Source: Oikopleura dioica (Eukaryota; Chordata; Appendicularia; Copelata; Oikopleuridae). Taken from it: a stretch of DNA of 64,000 bases. Made by a program: the position numbers and the translations under genes. Shown in pieces: positions 1 through 10,226 of the stretch. The stretch is taken from contig OU015567.1 in the NCBI GenBank assembly GCA_907165135.1, positions 2,609,001 through 2,673,000 of the forward strand, written 5' to 3'. The notes below the pieces were generated by a model. That model ran no database searches, was not told the DNA's origin, and saw only the letters and a program-made list of their open reading frames with translations. Positions within the stretch are counted from its first letter, which is position 1, and each line of letters starts with the position of its first letter.

Positions 1-256
1 TGAGAAATAGAAATGCGTTAAATAAGCATTAATAATAAGCGCTATTCGCAATTGCTGATACAAATTTATTCAAGTGCGGTACTGCCCTAGGCTAATTCCG
101 TTTTCCGGCGGAATGAAAATTTGTCCTAATAACAAATCAATAATATAGTTCTCCAGATGAGCCTAGAGAAGTAATTTCCAGCAAAAATGCCACGATCTTA
201 ACTCGTTTAGATTCACGATCGATTATGCTGACCGGCGGGTTAAGCTGATCGCTGGC
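1..256. other. upstream noncoding DNA
   Basis: This stretch precedes the first confident coding exon at 257. I see no ORF with family resemblance and no RNA gene. It may hold the 5' UTR or promoter of the GDP-glucose phosphorylase gene; no specific element can be supported. Confidence 0.4.
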
Positions 257-2122
257 ATGAGAAGGAGATATAATCAAGATGATGGGCCTTTGGATAAGAT
301 TCTCAAGAGAAAATGGAACGAGGCGATGGAAAACGGGGCTTTTCTTCATCCTGTTGATGGACAAGTTCGACATTTTGAAGGAAAACGCGGCTGGGTCGGG
401 GTCTTTTCTCCAGTTCGCGCGAGCAAGAAACGATCGACTCCGAATTTCAAGACTGTGATTCAAGACTTTCCCAGAGAAAAGTTCAACTTCTCAAAAGTTA
501 AGGATGAGGAGCGACTATTCGAGTTCGAGAATAAAGGGAAACGATACGAAATGATTATCAACAACTCCCCCTATGCTTTTGGCCACTCTCTGCTGATTCC
601 AGAACCGAAAGCAGAGTTCCCGCAGTTGTTGACGAAAGACGCGATCGAGACGGCAATCGAGACAATGTTCCAGAGCAATGCTGTTGGATTCAGAATGATG
701 TTCAACTCAAGTAGGATTTTTCGCTCTAGAAAAATGTTTAAATCATTTAAGGGGGTGGTGGTCGAGACTAAGACTTTTTTCAACCTAAAAAAACTCCAAC
801 TTTTTCAAAAAAAATTTTTTTTCTCTAATCGAAAATAAGTTAAAAAAGGTCCAATTTATGTGGGCGGCTATATTTGCAAAAAATATTTTTTCGAAAAAAT
901 GGTGAAAATTTTTTCAAAGTAGACCCATCTCTTGACCTAAAAAACTCGATCCCCTTATTATTTTTTCGAAATAAAACTTACTAAGAGCAAAGTTTAGACC
1001 CTTTAGCGTGTGGGCGGCTTAGTTTTAGAAAGTTCACCTTGTTAGAAAAGAAAATAGTAATTGAATGAAAACATGTTGTTTTCTGAAAAATCGTCATTTC
1101 ACTCATTTTTTAATGAAATTTTCGTAAACCTCACAATAATCGTAATTTTTTTAGATTTTTATAATTGAAACATAATCAAGAAACATAACCTCGCAATGAA
1201 AAAACAATTTTGAGTCGGTTTAAGTGAGAAAAACGCGTTTCAAAACTCCCGAAAATGGCGATTTCATAGCATAAAATCTAAAATTTTCTTAAATAAAGTT
1301 GGTCCAATCAAAAAAAGCTAGCGACCAAAAATGCTCCTTTTTTATCAAGGAATCTAAAAATAATATAAAAATTTCAAAAAGTCGAAAAAACTTTTCTCGA
1401 CTACCACCCCCTTAAGTCTGCGGTTGCGGCTCAGTAAATCACCTTCATTTCCAATGCTACTACAATGACTACAGAATTCCATCAGAAGACATTGAGTGCG
1501 ACCCAATTCATTCTTGCGTTTCAAAGTCCGACTCCGGCCGGCAAGTGGAGGAGAAATTGTACGCCATCAAACGAACCTTTCCAGTCAGAGGATTTATTGT
1601 TGAAGCAAACGACCGAAATCTAGGATCGGATATTAAATTATAGAAAATTATTTTTAGAAATATTATATTCATCATCCGAGCAAAGAAAAAGTAGCGGAAT
1701 TCGTTGCGAAATTGACCAACTCTTGGGCAAAAGCAAATATGGCCCACAACGTCGCACTAATCAGAGGCAAGCATCTTCATCACGAGATTGATAACGATGA
1801 GTTTGTCTTGAGAGTTTACATTTGGCCAAGAAGACCAACTCTCGGAGAAAGAGTAATTCCTTTATCGCATAAATACAGTGTTACTTTTTGCTCTAGAATT
1901 TCGAAGATTTCCACTGCGCGGTGACAGAACTCATCGGCGATTGCTACTTCGGCACTGAGCAGCAGCACAAAAACTGGATCGCAGACGACATTGTCCAAAA
2001 CCTATCAGGTCTGATTTCTTATCATTTTTTCTTTACAATTTTTAGCTTACGATATTGGTGAAGAGTTCGAACGCGTTACTGGAGAAACTATGGCGCTTTT
2101 CACATCTATCTTTTCAAAATAA
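257..2122 (+). CDS. GDPGP1: GDP-D-glucose phosphorylase 1 (GDPGP1-like)
   Basis: Modelled exons are 257-710, 1417-1610, 1658-1852, 1897-2008 and 2046-2122, giving 343 aa in a continuous frame (human protein about 385 aa). GDPGP1 is a HIT-superfamily cytosolic enzyme that phosphorolyses GDP-glucose, thought to repair mis-made GDP-sugars. Visible family blocks are KFNFSKV, NNSPYAFGHSLLIPEP, a histidine-triad-like NHLHFQ near residues 159-164, MAHNVALIRG and the C-terminal TELIGDCYFG region. The start is the first ATG, just before a PLDKIL block that aligns with the family N terminus. The first intron is 706 nt because it holds an inverted-repeat element. The second intron (1611-1657, 47 nt) has no usable GT and is modelled as GA-AG. 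AATAAA lies at 2142-2147. Family assignment is firm; the exact end of exon 2 is inferred. Confidence 0.9.
751..1411. mobile_element. TTAA-flanked inverted-repeat MITE inside a GDPGP1 intron
   Basis: The ends are inverted repeats: GGGGGTGGTGGTCGAGA at 751 and its near-complement TCTCGACTACCACCCCC ending at 1411. Both ends are flanked by TTAA (747-750 and 1412-1415), the target site duplicated by piggyBac-type transposases. There is no transposase ORF; the interior is AT-rich, with the motif GTGGGCGGCT present twice (about 861 and 1009). The superfamily is inferred only from the TTAA duplication. The right TTAA directly supplies the TTAAG that forms the intron's acceptor. Confidence 0.8.
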
Positions 2123-2141
2123 ACTGCGAAATAGACGAGTT

Positions 2142-2147
2142 AATAAA
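2142..2147 (+). terminator. poly(A) signal of GDPGP1
   Basis: AATAAA lies about 20 nt after the GDPGP1 stop codon, a normal position for such a compact genome. Confidence 0.6.
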
Positions 2148-2332
2148 TTGAGTTTAGTGCGACTCCTTGTTCTTACGAAATTGTAAACCGGGCGCAGGTG
2201 AATTAAATAACTATTACGGTCGAATTCGTGGCCTACGGGGATCAAGAGCTCAACCAAAAATCAGGAGTTCCTTTCACGTTGAATTCAGAACCTCAGTCAC
2301 TAAAAAGAGAGAAAAATTTAAGAAAAGAGAAA

Positions 2333-4506
2333 ATGAAAATTTTACCAAGCTTATTTGCTTTTTCCTTGAGTGAAGAAAATGTAAAGAGACCAAATGTGAT
2401 CCTACTTCTCGCCGATGATTTTGGCATGGGCGACTTTCAAATCAATAATTCCCGCGCCAAAGTCCCAACTCCCAACATTGACAGAATCGGAAAAGAAGGA
2501 ATCAACTTCCGCGATGGTCACAGTGCTTCAAGTCGATGTGCTCCAAGTCGGTACATGCTCATGACGGGAAGATACAGTCTGGGAATCGAGCGAAACAGAA
2601 TTTTGAAGAAGGGAACTCCGCATCTTGGCGAAATGTTCAAAAAAGCAGGCTACAGAACAGCGGTCATCGGAAAAGATCAACCGCTCAATGTCAAGATCAA
2701 GAACACCAGCATCAGCAACGAAAAAGCTAACGAAATCATGAACGCTAGAATCGCCTACAAAAAGAAGAACTTCGGCGAAGATATGGTCCGAGATCCGGGA
2801 ATGGACAATAAGAATTTCTACGTTCCGGGCGACTACAAAATGACCGTCAGCCAAAAAGACTTCAATTACGACTATGCTTTCACCTCAACTTCACCTTGCT
2901 GTCTTCCTGCTGGTTTCTTTGAAAACGGAGTCGGGATCGAGCCCTTCGACAGATACGCAATTCAGCGGCCATTTCCAGAAGGCGTTGAAAATCGAAGCAA
3001 AGATGGTTTCTCCGAAGAAATTGCAAAGCGAGATGATTTTTGGTCATACCACACATTCAATCCTTTCTACAGATGGTCTACGGAAGAAGAGAGTATTACC
3101 GCGCGGTTCAAGAGCGGTTACGTCGCAGAGCCATTCTTTGAAGAGCCAGAATATGGACCAGTTTTGATGGGAAACTATCCAAGCTCGATTCTTGTTCAGG
3201 AAAGTTGTTTTAATAAACACCATAATAACAATATTAGTCGTATGAGTATGAAGATTTTTTGGATAGATAGTCGATAGCCATTGAAAAAGCGAAATTGGTA
3301 TGGTATTCAGACGTGATGTTTTTGATAGATATTTACAGATAAAAACAACCTACAAGAACTCTTATGACTCGCGAAATGCCGAAGATGTCATTCTTCCCAG
3401 AGCCCTCAACTTCATCGAGGAAAACGCGAACCAAGATGAGCCCTTTTTCATGTACTACGGCCTTCGCTCCGGTCATCGTCCTTTCAACTCTCCTGAGCGA
3501 TACAGAAATACAACCGAAGCTGGCCTTGTTGGCGAAATGATCAAAGAAGTCGACGAGAACGTTGGAATCCTGTTCGACAAGTTGGAAGAACTCGGCATCG
3601 ATGATGATACTCTGATGGTTTTCATGTCTGATAATGGAGCAGATCAGAGCTCGGATTTTAGCTGGATGAAATATGGACACATGCAGAACTCGATGGATAT
3701 TGATGATCGGCCATCAGTTCCACTTAGAGGTAATGTTATATAACGATATCACGATTGAATCAATATATTATTGACAATTATCCACCTAAAGAAGAATTCG
3801 AAATTTGGTCGGAAAGGCAATTCCCACTGCCAAGAGTAACGTAATGATTCGACGGGATAATGGAGATTTACGGTGTAATTCACCGAGAGTCGAATTGAAA
3901 AGTATTTATTGTTTTATAAGAATATTACGTTACGGTTTTTACATTTTCATTTCAGGAACAAAAAACACTCCATATGAAGGCGGCCACAGAAATTCTTTCA
4001 TGTGGCGCTGGCCAGCAAAATGGGCTCCACAAACCATTGAAACAACAACAGTCTCCTACCTTGACGTCTTTGGAACTCTCGCTGACATCATCGGCTACGA
4101 GCGAAAATGCAACGAAGCTCCCGACAGTCGATCGCTCGTCCCACTCATCGAAAAAGGAGAGAAGCCATTTCCTGAAGAAGTGATTCACCACTCGGTCGCG
4201 CATAAAATCAGTTTGGGTGGAGTAGCGCTGAGACAAGGGGACTGGAAATGGATTCCAGGAACGAATGAATTGTTTCATATCGGAGCTGATCGATCAGAAA
4301 AGAGGAATAAATATGAAGATCGCCCGGCACTTGTAAGGAACGGTTTTGAAATCAATTTTTAGTTAAAAATTATCGAATTTCATTGAAAAAATAAGCTTTT
4401 GAAACCCGTCAAAAGACAAATGAACGAAACTCTTAATGAAATTCTCGCAAAAATCGATGAGCGAGAAGCTCTTCAAAACGAAGGCGCTCTAGAAATCTGC
4501 ATGTAA
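2333..4506 (+). CDS. arylsulfatase-family sulfatase
   Basis: Modelled exons 2333-3199, 3339-3729, 3956-4332 and 4396-4506 give 581 aa, a normal sulfatase length. The enzyme hydrolyses sulfate esters in lysosomes or outside the cell. Visible residues are the metal-binding ILLLADDFGMGD near the N terminus, the CAPSR motif whose Cys (about residue 69) is converted to formylglycine, FMSDNGAD with the second metal pair, and GTKNTPYEGGHRN. The chosen start gives a short hydrophobic leader (KILPSLFAFSLS); an in-frame ATG at 2228 would add 35 non-leader residues. Intron 1 (3200-3338) fits best as GA-AG. AATAAA is at 4556-4561. The substrate cannot be told; N-acetylgalactosamine-4-sulfatase or arylsulfatase B/I/J-like are possible. 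Confidence 0.85.
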
Positions 4507-4814
4507 ATGTCCACCTATCTTCCTGTATTAAAATATGTATCCGACAAGTTTTTTCAATAAAAAAGCATTGTGACAAGCTCAAATTCATTTTCAACGTCAC
4601 CTCTCTCTCTTTTTATACAGCTCCAGCTATCGTGTTAATTTCATCACCTGGATACGTGTGATAGAAACTGTCAACAACTTTTATTGCCCTTTCAGCCCCT
4701 CTGCATGTCTCTTTCACAGTCGATCAAATGATCCAGAAATAGAGATATTCGAGGGAGAAATCATCAAATAAAAAAATAGATATATAAGCAAATTTTCTCG
4801 TTCGAGCGGCAGAA

Positions 4815-5096
4815 ATGGACGAGGTCGATCGAGAAGAAGCTAGAAAACCGGATGACGATTTTGACGAGATTTCAGAAGAAAAAATAAGCAACCGGTAAAT
4901 TCAAGCAAAGAAATGTTCTCAACCCATTTTGAAAAGGAAAAAGCCTCGAACGCTAAATAATTAATTGCAGTTTTATTTCATCGAAAATTTCAGCCTTCGA
5001 GTTCGATGTTGTCAAGTTTCCGTCCTCATCGCCGTTTTCTGCGTCCTTGTCATGCTCTGCATCCACTTTTACCTTGTCGTTTTTGTCAATGAATAA
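4815..5096 (+). CDS. 60-aa single-pass membrane microprotein, unknown function
   Basis: Two exons, 4815-4894 and 4994-5096, joined by a GT-AG intron in which CG plus C completes an Arg codon. The N-terminal half is very acidic and hydrophilic (MDEVDREEARKPDDDF). The C-terminal half is one hydrophobic helix (VSVLIAVFCVLVMLCIHFYL) ending in VVFVNE, so the protein looks tail-anchored. The stop codon lies inside an AATAAA. A CAG two bases before the ATG could be a splice or trans-splice acceptor. I recognise no family. Support is the clean intron, the frame and the physical logic of the protein; it is too short for ordinary ORF searches. Confidence 0.6.
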
Positions 5097-5097
5097 A
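5092..5097 (+). terminator. poly(A) signal overlapping the stop codon
   Basis: AATAAA contains the TAA stop (5094-5096) of the microprotein gene. The next gene, on the other strand, ends at 5138. Confidence 0.5.
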
Positions 5098-5137
5098 AGA
5101 AAAGTCCTGTGTTCCCTTCATTGAAATTCCTATATTT

Positions 5138-5550
5138 TCATTCAATCTCTGTCAGAACAGTATCAAAGTTTCTCCACTCATCAACCTTGAACAGCCACCA
5201 TTCGGTATCTTCCTGCTCTGAGGGGCAATTCTTGTGGAAGTTACCCCAAGCATACGCTCCAAGGCCGTCGGGAAGGTAGGAAAAATGCCACTTTTTCACG
5301 CCAAAGGTTTCGATGACGTAGAGATACCTTTCGTCGCCATTTGCCACGTAGATAGGGTGGCCATTATCAGATTGACCGTCGAGGACGTAGTTGCCCTCCC
5401 ACTCGGGCAGATTTTTAACTGATTTTGAAATTTAGACTTTGACTTTTTCGGACAATTTTCACCTGTAACACCATTTTTGCATGGGTTCCCGTCTGTTTTT
5501 AAATTCTCTGAAAAACAAACTTGCCATATACAAAAGCTTGAAATCCTCAT
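5138..5550 (-). CDS. small secreted protein with EGF-like start, unknown
   Basis: Two exons on the minus strand, 5463-5550 and 5138-5418, with a 44-nt GT-AG intron, encode 122 aa. The N terminus (MRISSFCIWQVCFS) could be a short signal peptide. It is followed by DGNPCKNGVT, which resembles the first loop of an EGF domain, then a repeat-like globular part with GNYVLDG, NGHPIYVANGDERYLYV and WHFSYL. That second pattern occurs in many secreted invertebrate proteins but I cannot name it. Upstream exons may exist. It is convergent with the membrane microprotein. Confidence 0.55.
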
Positions 5551-5822
5551 TTTTAAAAAAAGGGTTTGAACCGAATCCCCCGAAGGATGAGAAACCCGAG
5601 CGCTGACTATGTAAACAGCTGATTGTTTTGTTAAAGATATTGGCAACTAAGATTATCTTATTGCTCAAAAGCTCCAAAACGATTTCAAAAATGACTAAGC
5701 GATATTTAAGAAAATCATAAAAGGTTAATTTATCATATCTTTTTTTAGTTTTTCTGAGAAATTGAAAACGACCAATTATCACAATAATCAGGAGTAAAAA
5801 ACTGAACCGATATTCACGAAAT

Positions 5823-6898
5823 GAGTGGAGGACTCTCGCCCAAGTGGACTCTCGCCCAAGTGGACTCCCGCCCAGGATGGACTCCCGCCCAAGTTGGGCG
5901 AGAGTCCTTTTGGGCAAGAGTCCATGTGGAAATTTTCAACAATGAGAAACAGAAAGTTGGGCGAGAGTCCATCTTGGGCGAGAGTCCTCCACTCCAATTG
6001 TTAATTACTTTTCAATGACAAAAGAAAGCAATGAGCTGTATGTAATAAATATGCAATGTACTTTATATAAATTAAAGTTAGGGTTAGGGGGCACTGGGCA
6101 AAATGACAGAACAACCTTACCCGAGGGGGATAGCCTATCCCGGATAGGCTAGGAATAGTTAGGGTTACTGAAGGTAACCCTAAGTAACCGTAGACTAGAC
6201 CCCGGCATTTTAGGACCTAAGGGGCGAAGCCCCGTGGTAAGGGGCAATTAGATTTGATAATTTCGGATGAAAAGTGGTGCAGTAGGACTAACCTTCTCTT
6301 TCAACCTAGTCGAGGATTAGCACTTTTTGAGAGTTCCAGTTTTATAAGCGAAGCGCAATATTTTCTCACATCAAAGAATTTATGCTTTCGCTTATCTTGC
6401 TGGACAAACCGAAACTGGAACTCTCAAAAAGTGCTAATCTTCGACTAGGTTGAAAGAGAAGGTCAGTCCTACTGCACCTCTTGTCAGCCAAAATTATCAA
6501 ATCTAATTGCCCCTTACCACGGGGCTTCGCCCCTTAGGTCCTAAGATTCCGGGGTCTAGTCTAGGGTTACTTAGGGTTACCCTCGGGTAAGGTTGTTCTG
6601 TCATTTTGCCCAGTGCCCCCTAACCCTAACTTTAGGGTTATAAAGTACATTGCATCTATATTATATACAGCTCATTGCTTTCTTTTGTCATTGAATAGTC
6701 ATTAACAATTGGAGTGGAGGACTCTCGCCGAAGTGGACTCTCGCCCAAGATGGACTCTCGCCCAACTTTCTGTTTCTCATGTTTGAAAATTTCCACATGG
6801 ACTCTCGCCTAAGATGGACTCCCGCCCAAGTTGGGCGAGAGTCCTTTGGGCGGGAGTCCACTTGGGCGAGAGTCCACTTGGGCGAGAGTCCTCCACTC
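5823..6898. mobile_element. 1.08-kb foldback element with 9-bp target duplication
   Basis: Nearly the whole element is one palindrome: left arm about 5823-6345, right arm about 6390-6898, with a short loop. It begins GAGTGGAGGACTCTCGCC and ends with the exact complement. Both sides carry the direct repeat TCACGAAAT (5814-5822 and 6899-6907), a 9-bp target duplication. Arm ends are built from a repeated GGACTCTCGCCCAAGT-like unit in both orientations. Inner arms share a block with GGTTAGGGGGCACTGGGC and a GGGGCGAAGCCCCGT hairpin. No transposase is encoded. A 9-bp duplication with very long terminal repeats suggests a Mutator-like or foldback family; that class is an inference. Confidence 0.85.
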
Positions 6899-6907
6899 TC
6901 ACGAAAT

Positions 6908-7230
6908 AGTAGCCTTTCAACCTGAATTCAGTCATCAATCATCCAGGAAGGTTTCCAATAAATAAATGTTCTTTTATCTTCACGCGTTTCTTAATTTGCT
7001 GCTAATTGAGAATCAGCGCCGCGAGGGAGGATTGACCTACCCCGAGGCGCGGTACTATCAAAAGCGGCGGCGCACCTCCAAGAAAGGTGCATTTTCATCG
7101 CCCGCATGTGGCGCTCACCTTTTAAATACAATTAAAAATACAATTATCCCTCGTTGTATTCACTTAGCAAGCAAACGAGTTGCCGATTTTTCTCAACCAA
7201 AAATCAAACTCTTTTCTAACTTTTGAAATC
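6908..7230 (+). promoter_or_regulatory. upstream region of the homeobox gene
   Basis: This 320-bp gap lies between the foldback element and the SHOX-like start codon. It contains a GC-rich block (about 7017-7110) unlike the AT-rich surroundings. A short ORF from 6966 has no family look. Likely promoter and 5' UTR, from position only. Confidence 0.3.
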
Positions 7231-9155
7231 ATGGAAGAACTCGCCAAATTCGTTTCCGGACAATTCGCTTCGCCAAAAATCGCAGCTGAGAGACGCTTCA
7301 AGGATATTCTCAAGACCGAAGGTAACTTTTTCTTCAATATCTTGAAAGCCGACTACAGCTTCAAATCAAATGTTAATTAAAGGCGCGCGTGGTTTATGGC
7401 TTATTTTTCGCGGAAAGAAAGCTGAATTTGAATGCGAAATATTCCCTTTTTTATTTTTTCATCCAAATAACTTGAAATTTTTAGAGCAGGAAAATGGTCT
7501 TTCTGAGATGCAAGACCCAGCGCCAAAGACGAGGCTTTTCCGACCGCATGAGCATGTTCCAGCTCTTGATCTTTCTCCAAGTAAGTTTCCAAGTTCTTTG
7601 CAGATATTTATTTTACCCCTCAAGTTGAAGCTGAACCCTAACCCGAGTATGGCTTCGAATTGATTCTTGATTGTCAATTGCGCATCATGCACAGACTGTG
7701 CATTGCACAGTGAATGTTGATTGAGCCACTTAGCGTTATCTATTTATTGATAATTGTTAAATAACAATTGCGGTTTTGTATTTTGGCAGAAAAGCATTTT
7801 GCCGCGGTAAATTTAGCTCATTGCGGCATGAAATTTGACAAATTGCATTCCACTAATGGGACGGAATTGCGATTTAATTGAAGCGCGATAATTATTAAAT
7901 ACAAATTTAATCAAATATTGATCAAATCAATCTACCTCCCCTTTTTGTAAGCGGCGAATTAAGTTGGAGGCTTCTCACTTCAAATCAAAAATTACGCTCC
8001 ATTATAATGAAACACACGAAAAATACAGTCTCCTGGCTTAATCTGATGATAACATCTTAATTTGGTAAAATAATCCTATTCCCCTCTTGCTGTTAATTAG
8101 CTTAGATTTAACCGAGACTGATAATTGCATTGCCGGTAATATTTTAATTATATCATTACTGTAACTTAGTAGCGCAATAATGCAATCAATTACTCAACTT
8201 GCGGCGCAACAAACAAGCTCCAAATTGATTTATTAGACCAAAGTTGTTGAAATCAATCGATTTTCCTTTTATTATCAACCAGGAGCTTAAAATTCTATTA
8301 CAGGAACAACGAACATCAACCATCAAGATCCGCAAATCTCGCCTGAAAATCTTAGCAAAGACAAGCAAAAACAACGAAGATCAAGGTTCAAACAAAGCAA
8401 ACAGTTCAGACTTCAATTCTTTTCTAGAACCAATTTTACGATGGAACAGATCCACGCGCTAGAAACACTCTTCGAGCAAACTCACTACCCAGATGCATTC
8501 ATGCGCGAAGAGCTCAGTCAAAATCTCGGTCTTTCCGAAGCCCGAGTGCAAGTCTGGTTTCAAAATCGAAGAGCAAAATCGCGAAAGCAAGAATCCAACG
8601 AGGCGACTCACGCTTCCATTCCGGGCACTCTTCGACAACATGCAAAGGTATGTGTCAAAGACTTGCGAATAGTCATTTCTCATCGTGGATTTTTAGATGG
8701 CTGGATTCGCAATGCGATCAGGCGGGATTGTATCATCCTGTCGACCTCAACTACCGGTCGCGATTCAACCGCCGATCCAAATGTGCGATGACTTGGTTTC
8801 CCGCTCTCTTCTTTCTGCTTATCATCAAGCTAATGACAGGTAAAAACCACCAATAAGAGTCTTCAAGGCTTAATTCCTCAATTCTAGCGCTCAATTTGCG
8901 CGACTCTCCGCTCTGCTCCAGCTGCAGCGCCTCCGTCAACCAGCGCTGATCTCCCCACTTCTTCGCTTCCCTCCACTTTTCCACATCCCTCCTGTTCAAT
9001 TTCCACATGCTTCTGTCGAGCCTCAAGCTAGCGTTTCTGTCGTCTCGGAGGCCGAAACTGATTCAAGCCCTACAAGAGCGAATCAAGAGCAACGAGATGA
9101 AGAGATTGGTGGGGAAAATGAAGAGATCAAAAACGAAGATCTGGATGTCGTTTAA
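7231..9155 (+). CDS. SHOX: SHOX/SHOX2-type paired-class homeodomain transcription factor
   Basis: Six exons, 7231-7321, 7485-7580, 8304-8385, 8428-8647, 8697-8839 and 8888-9155, join in frame through canonical introns to 299 aa. The first residues MEELAKFVS match the conserved SHOX start, which fixes the start codon. The homeodomain lies near residues 86-145 and contains [22 protein letters not shown] and [13 protein letters not shown], the SHOX signature with Gln at position 50. It is a nuclear DNA-binding protein; in vertebrates SHOX genes act in skeletal and heart development. The C terminus is Leu/Gln- and then acid-rich and lacks the OAR motif that ends vertebrate SHOX. Intron 2 is 723 nt, very long for this genome. 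AATAAA is at 9203-9208. Confidence 0.92.
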
Positions 9156-9202
9156 AAAATCAGTTTCAAACATGATTATTTTTTGTTCTTTGTTCATCTG
9201 CA

Positions 9203-9208
9203 AATAAA
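9203..9208 (+). terminator. poly(A) signal of the SHOX-like gene
   Basis: AATAAA about 48 nt downstream of the stop codon. Confidence 0.6.
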
Positions 9209-9427
9209 TAGCATTTTTTAATACAGTCATTTTTTCAATGTTTTCCATTTTCAAAGCAGTGCCCATGAATATAAAATGACGCAATAATCAAGATCGCGTA
9301 AAGAATCGCAGCTAAAAATAAATTTTCATCGTTTTTTAGAATTTCATTCAGAGCTAACCAAAAGCGATGATATAAGCATAAATCTTCCCGAGCGAGTTCA
9401 TTCTCTCTGGAGTGTTTTGGTTGTAGT

Positions 9428-10218
9428 TAGGGCTGTGATACAAAAATCGGCCCCAAGAAATACCTTAAGGGGGTACATCCGACTATTTCTTCTAGGTTCT
9501 TTGGGACCCCCAAAAACTTGTGGACCAAAAAAAAATCGATTCTCTAAGGGAATCCCTCTGATTTTTCATATTGAAAATACGAAAAATGGCCGAAATCGGT
9601 TTTTTGGCCAGCGAGGAAATTTGGACCAATTTTTGGCCTTTTCTCGGCGGCAGCATCTTCTTCGCTACATTTTCTAACCCCAGTCAGTGCATCTCGGGAT
9701 AAAAAAATTTCGCTTCAGAAAATTTTTGAAAAAACCGGAAAGGATTTTCGTAAAATTTTAGGTTCGCCGCCTTTGACGGCTTCCTTGACTATTAAATTTA
9801 AGGGGCTTGAGATCGGCGTCGGACTCTGAGGTGATCAATCCCAGTTATGTCCCCAACCCCACCCACACCCATTAGGGATGAAAATACAATTTATTCAAGT
9901 TTTCCGCTTAATTATGGTTTTTCAAAAATTTTCTGAAGCGAAAATTTTTTTATCCCGAGATGCACTCACTGGGGTTTTCAAAGGTCCTGAAGAAGATGCT
10001 GGCGGAATAAAAACCCAAAAAATATTGATTCCCGTCCCTCGCTGACCAAAAAACCAAGATTTTTGACGAAAAAGTGAGTTTTTGGGGGCTAGACCCTTAA
10101 ATTTTTCAAAAATTTTATTTTTTTTAGAAAGCCCAGTTCCAACTTAGTATGTCCCAGAAAACAAAATTTGGGGATTACGTAATCCTAGAGATGGGCTATT
10201 TTTTGTATCACAGCCCTA
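9428..10218. mobile_element. hAT-like inverted-repeat element (MITE)
   Basis: Perfect terminal repeats TAGGGCTGTGATACAAAAA and its complement bound a 791-bp element. Exact 8-bp direct repeats GTTGTAGT flank it (9420-9427 and 10219-10226). An 8-bp duplication is typical of hAT elements. The inverted repeat continues inward: a block at about 9640-9735 (CATCTCGGGATAAAAAAATT) pairs with about 9925-10010. The centre, about 9740-9920, is unpaired. No transposase ORF is present. Confidence 0.85.
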
Positions 10219-10226
10219 GTTGTAGT

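Noticed and set aside
3744-3955. ORF extending upstream of sulfatase exon 3
   Set aside because: The segment is bounded by a GT donor and a pyrimidine-AG acceptor, and removing it restores the conserved RGTKNTPYEGG motif.
6075-6095. Telomere-like GTTAGGGTTAGGGG near a palindrome
   Set aside because: Only one or two units, embedded in both arms of the foldback element, so it is element sequence and not a telomere or fusion point.
5823-6898. Repeated GGACTCTCGCCC units looked like a CRISPR array or minisatellite
   Set aside because: Units occur in both orientations at both ends of one palindrome, with no unique spacers, and the whole is bounded by a 9-bp target duplication in a eukaryotic genome.
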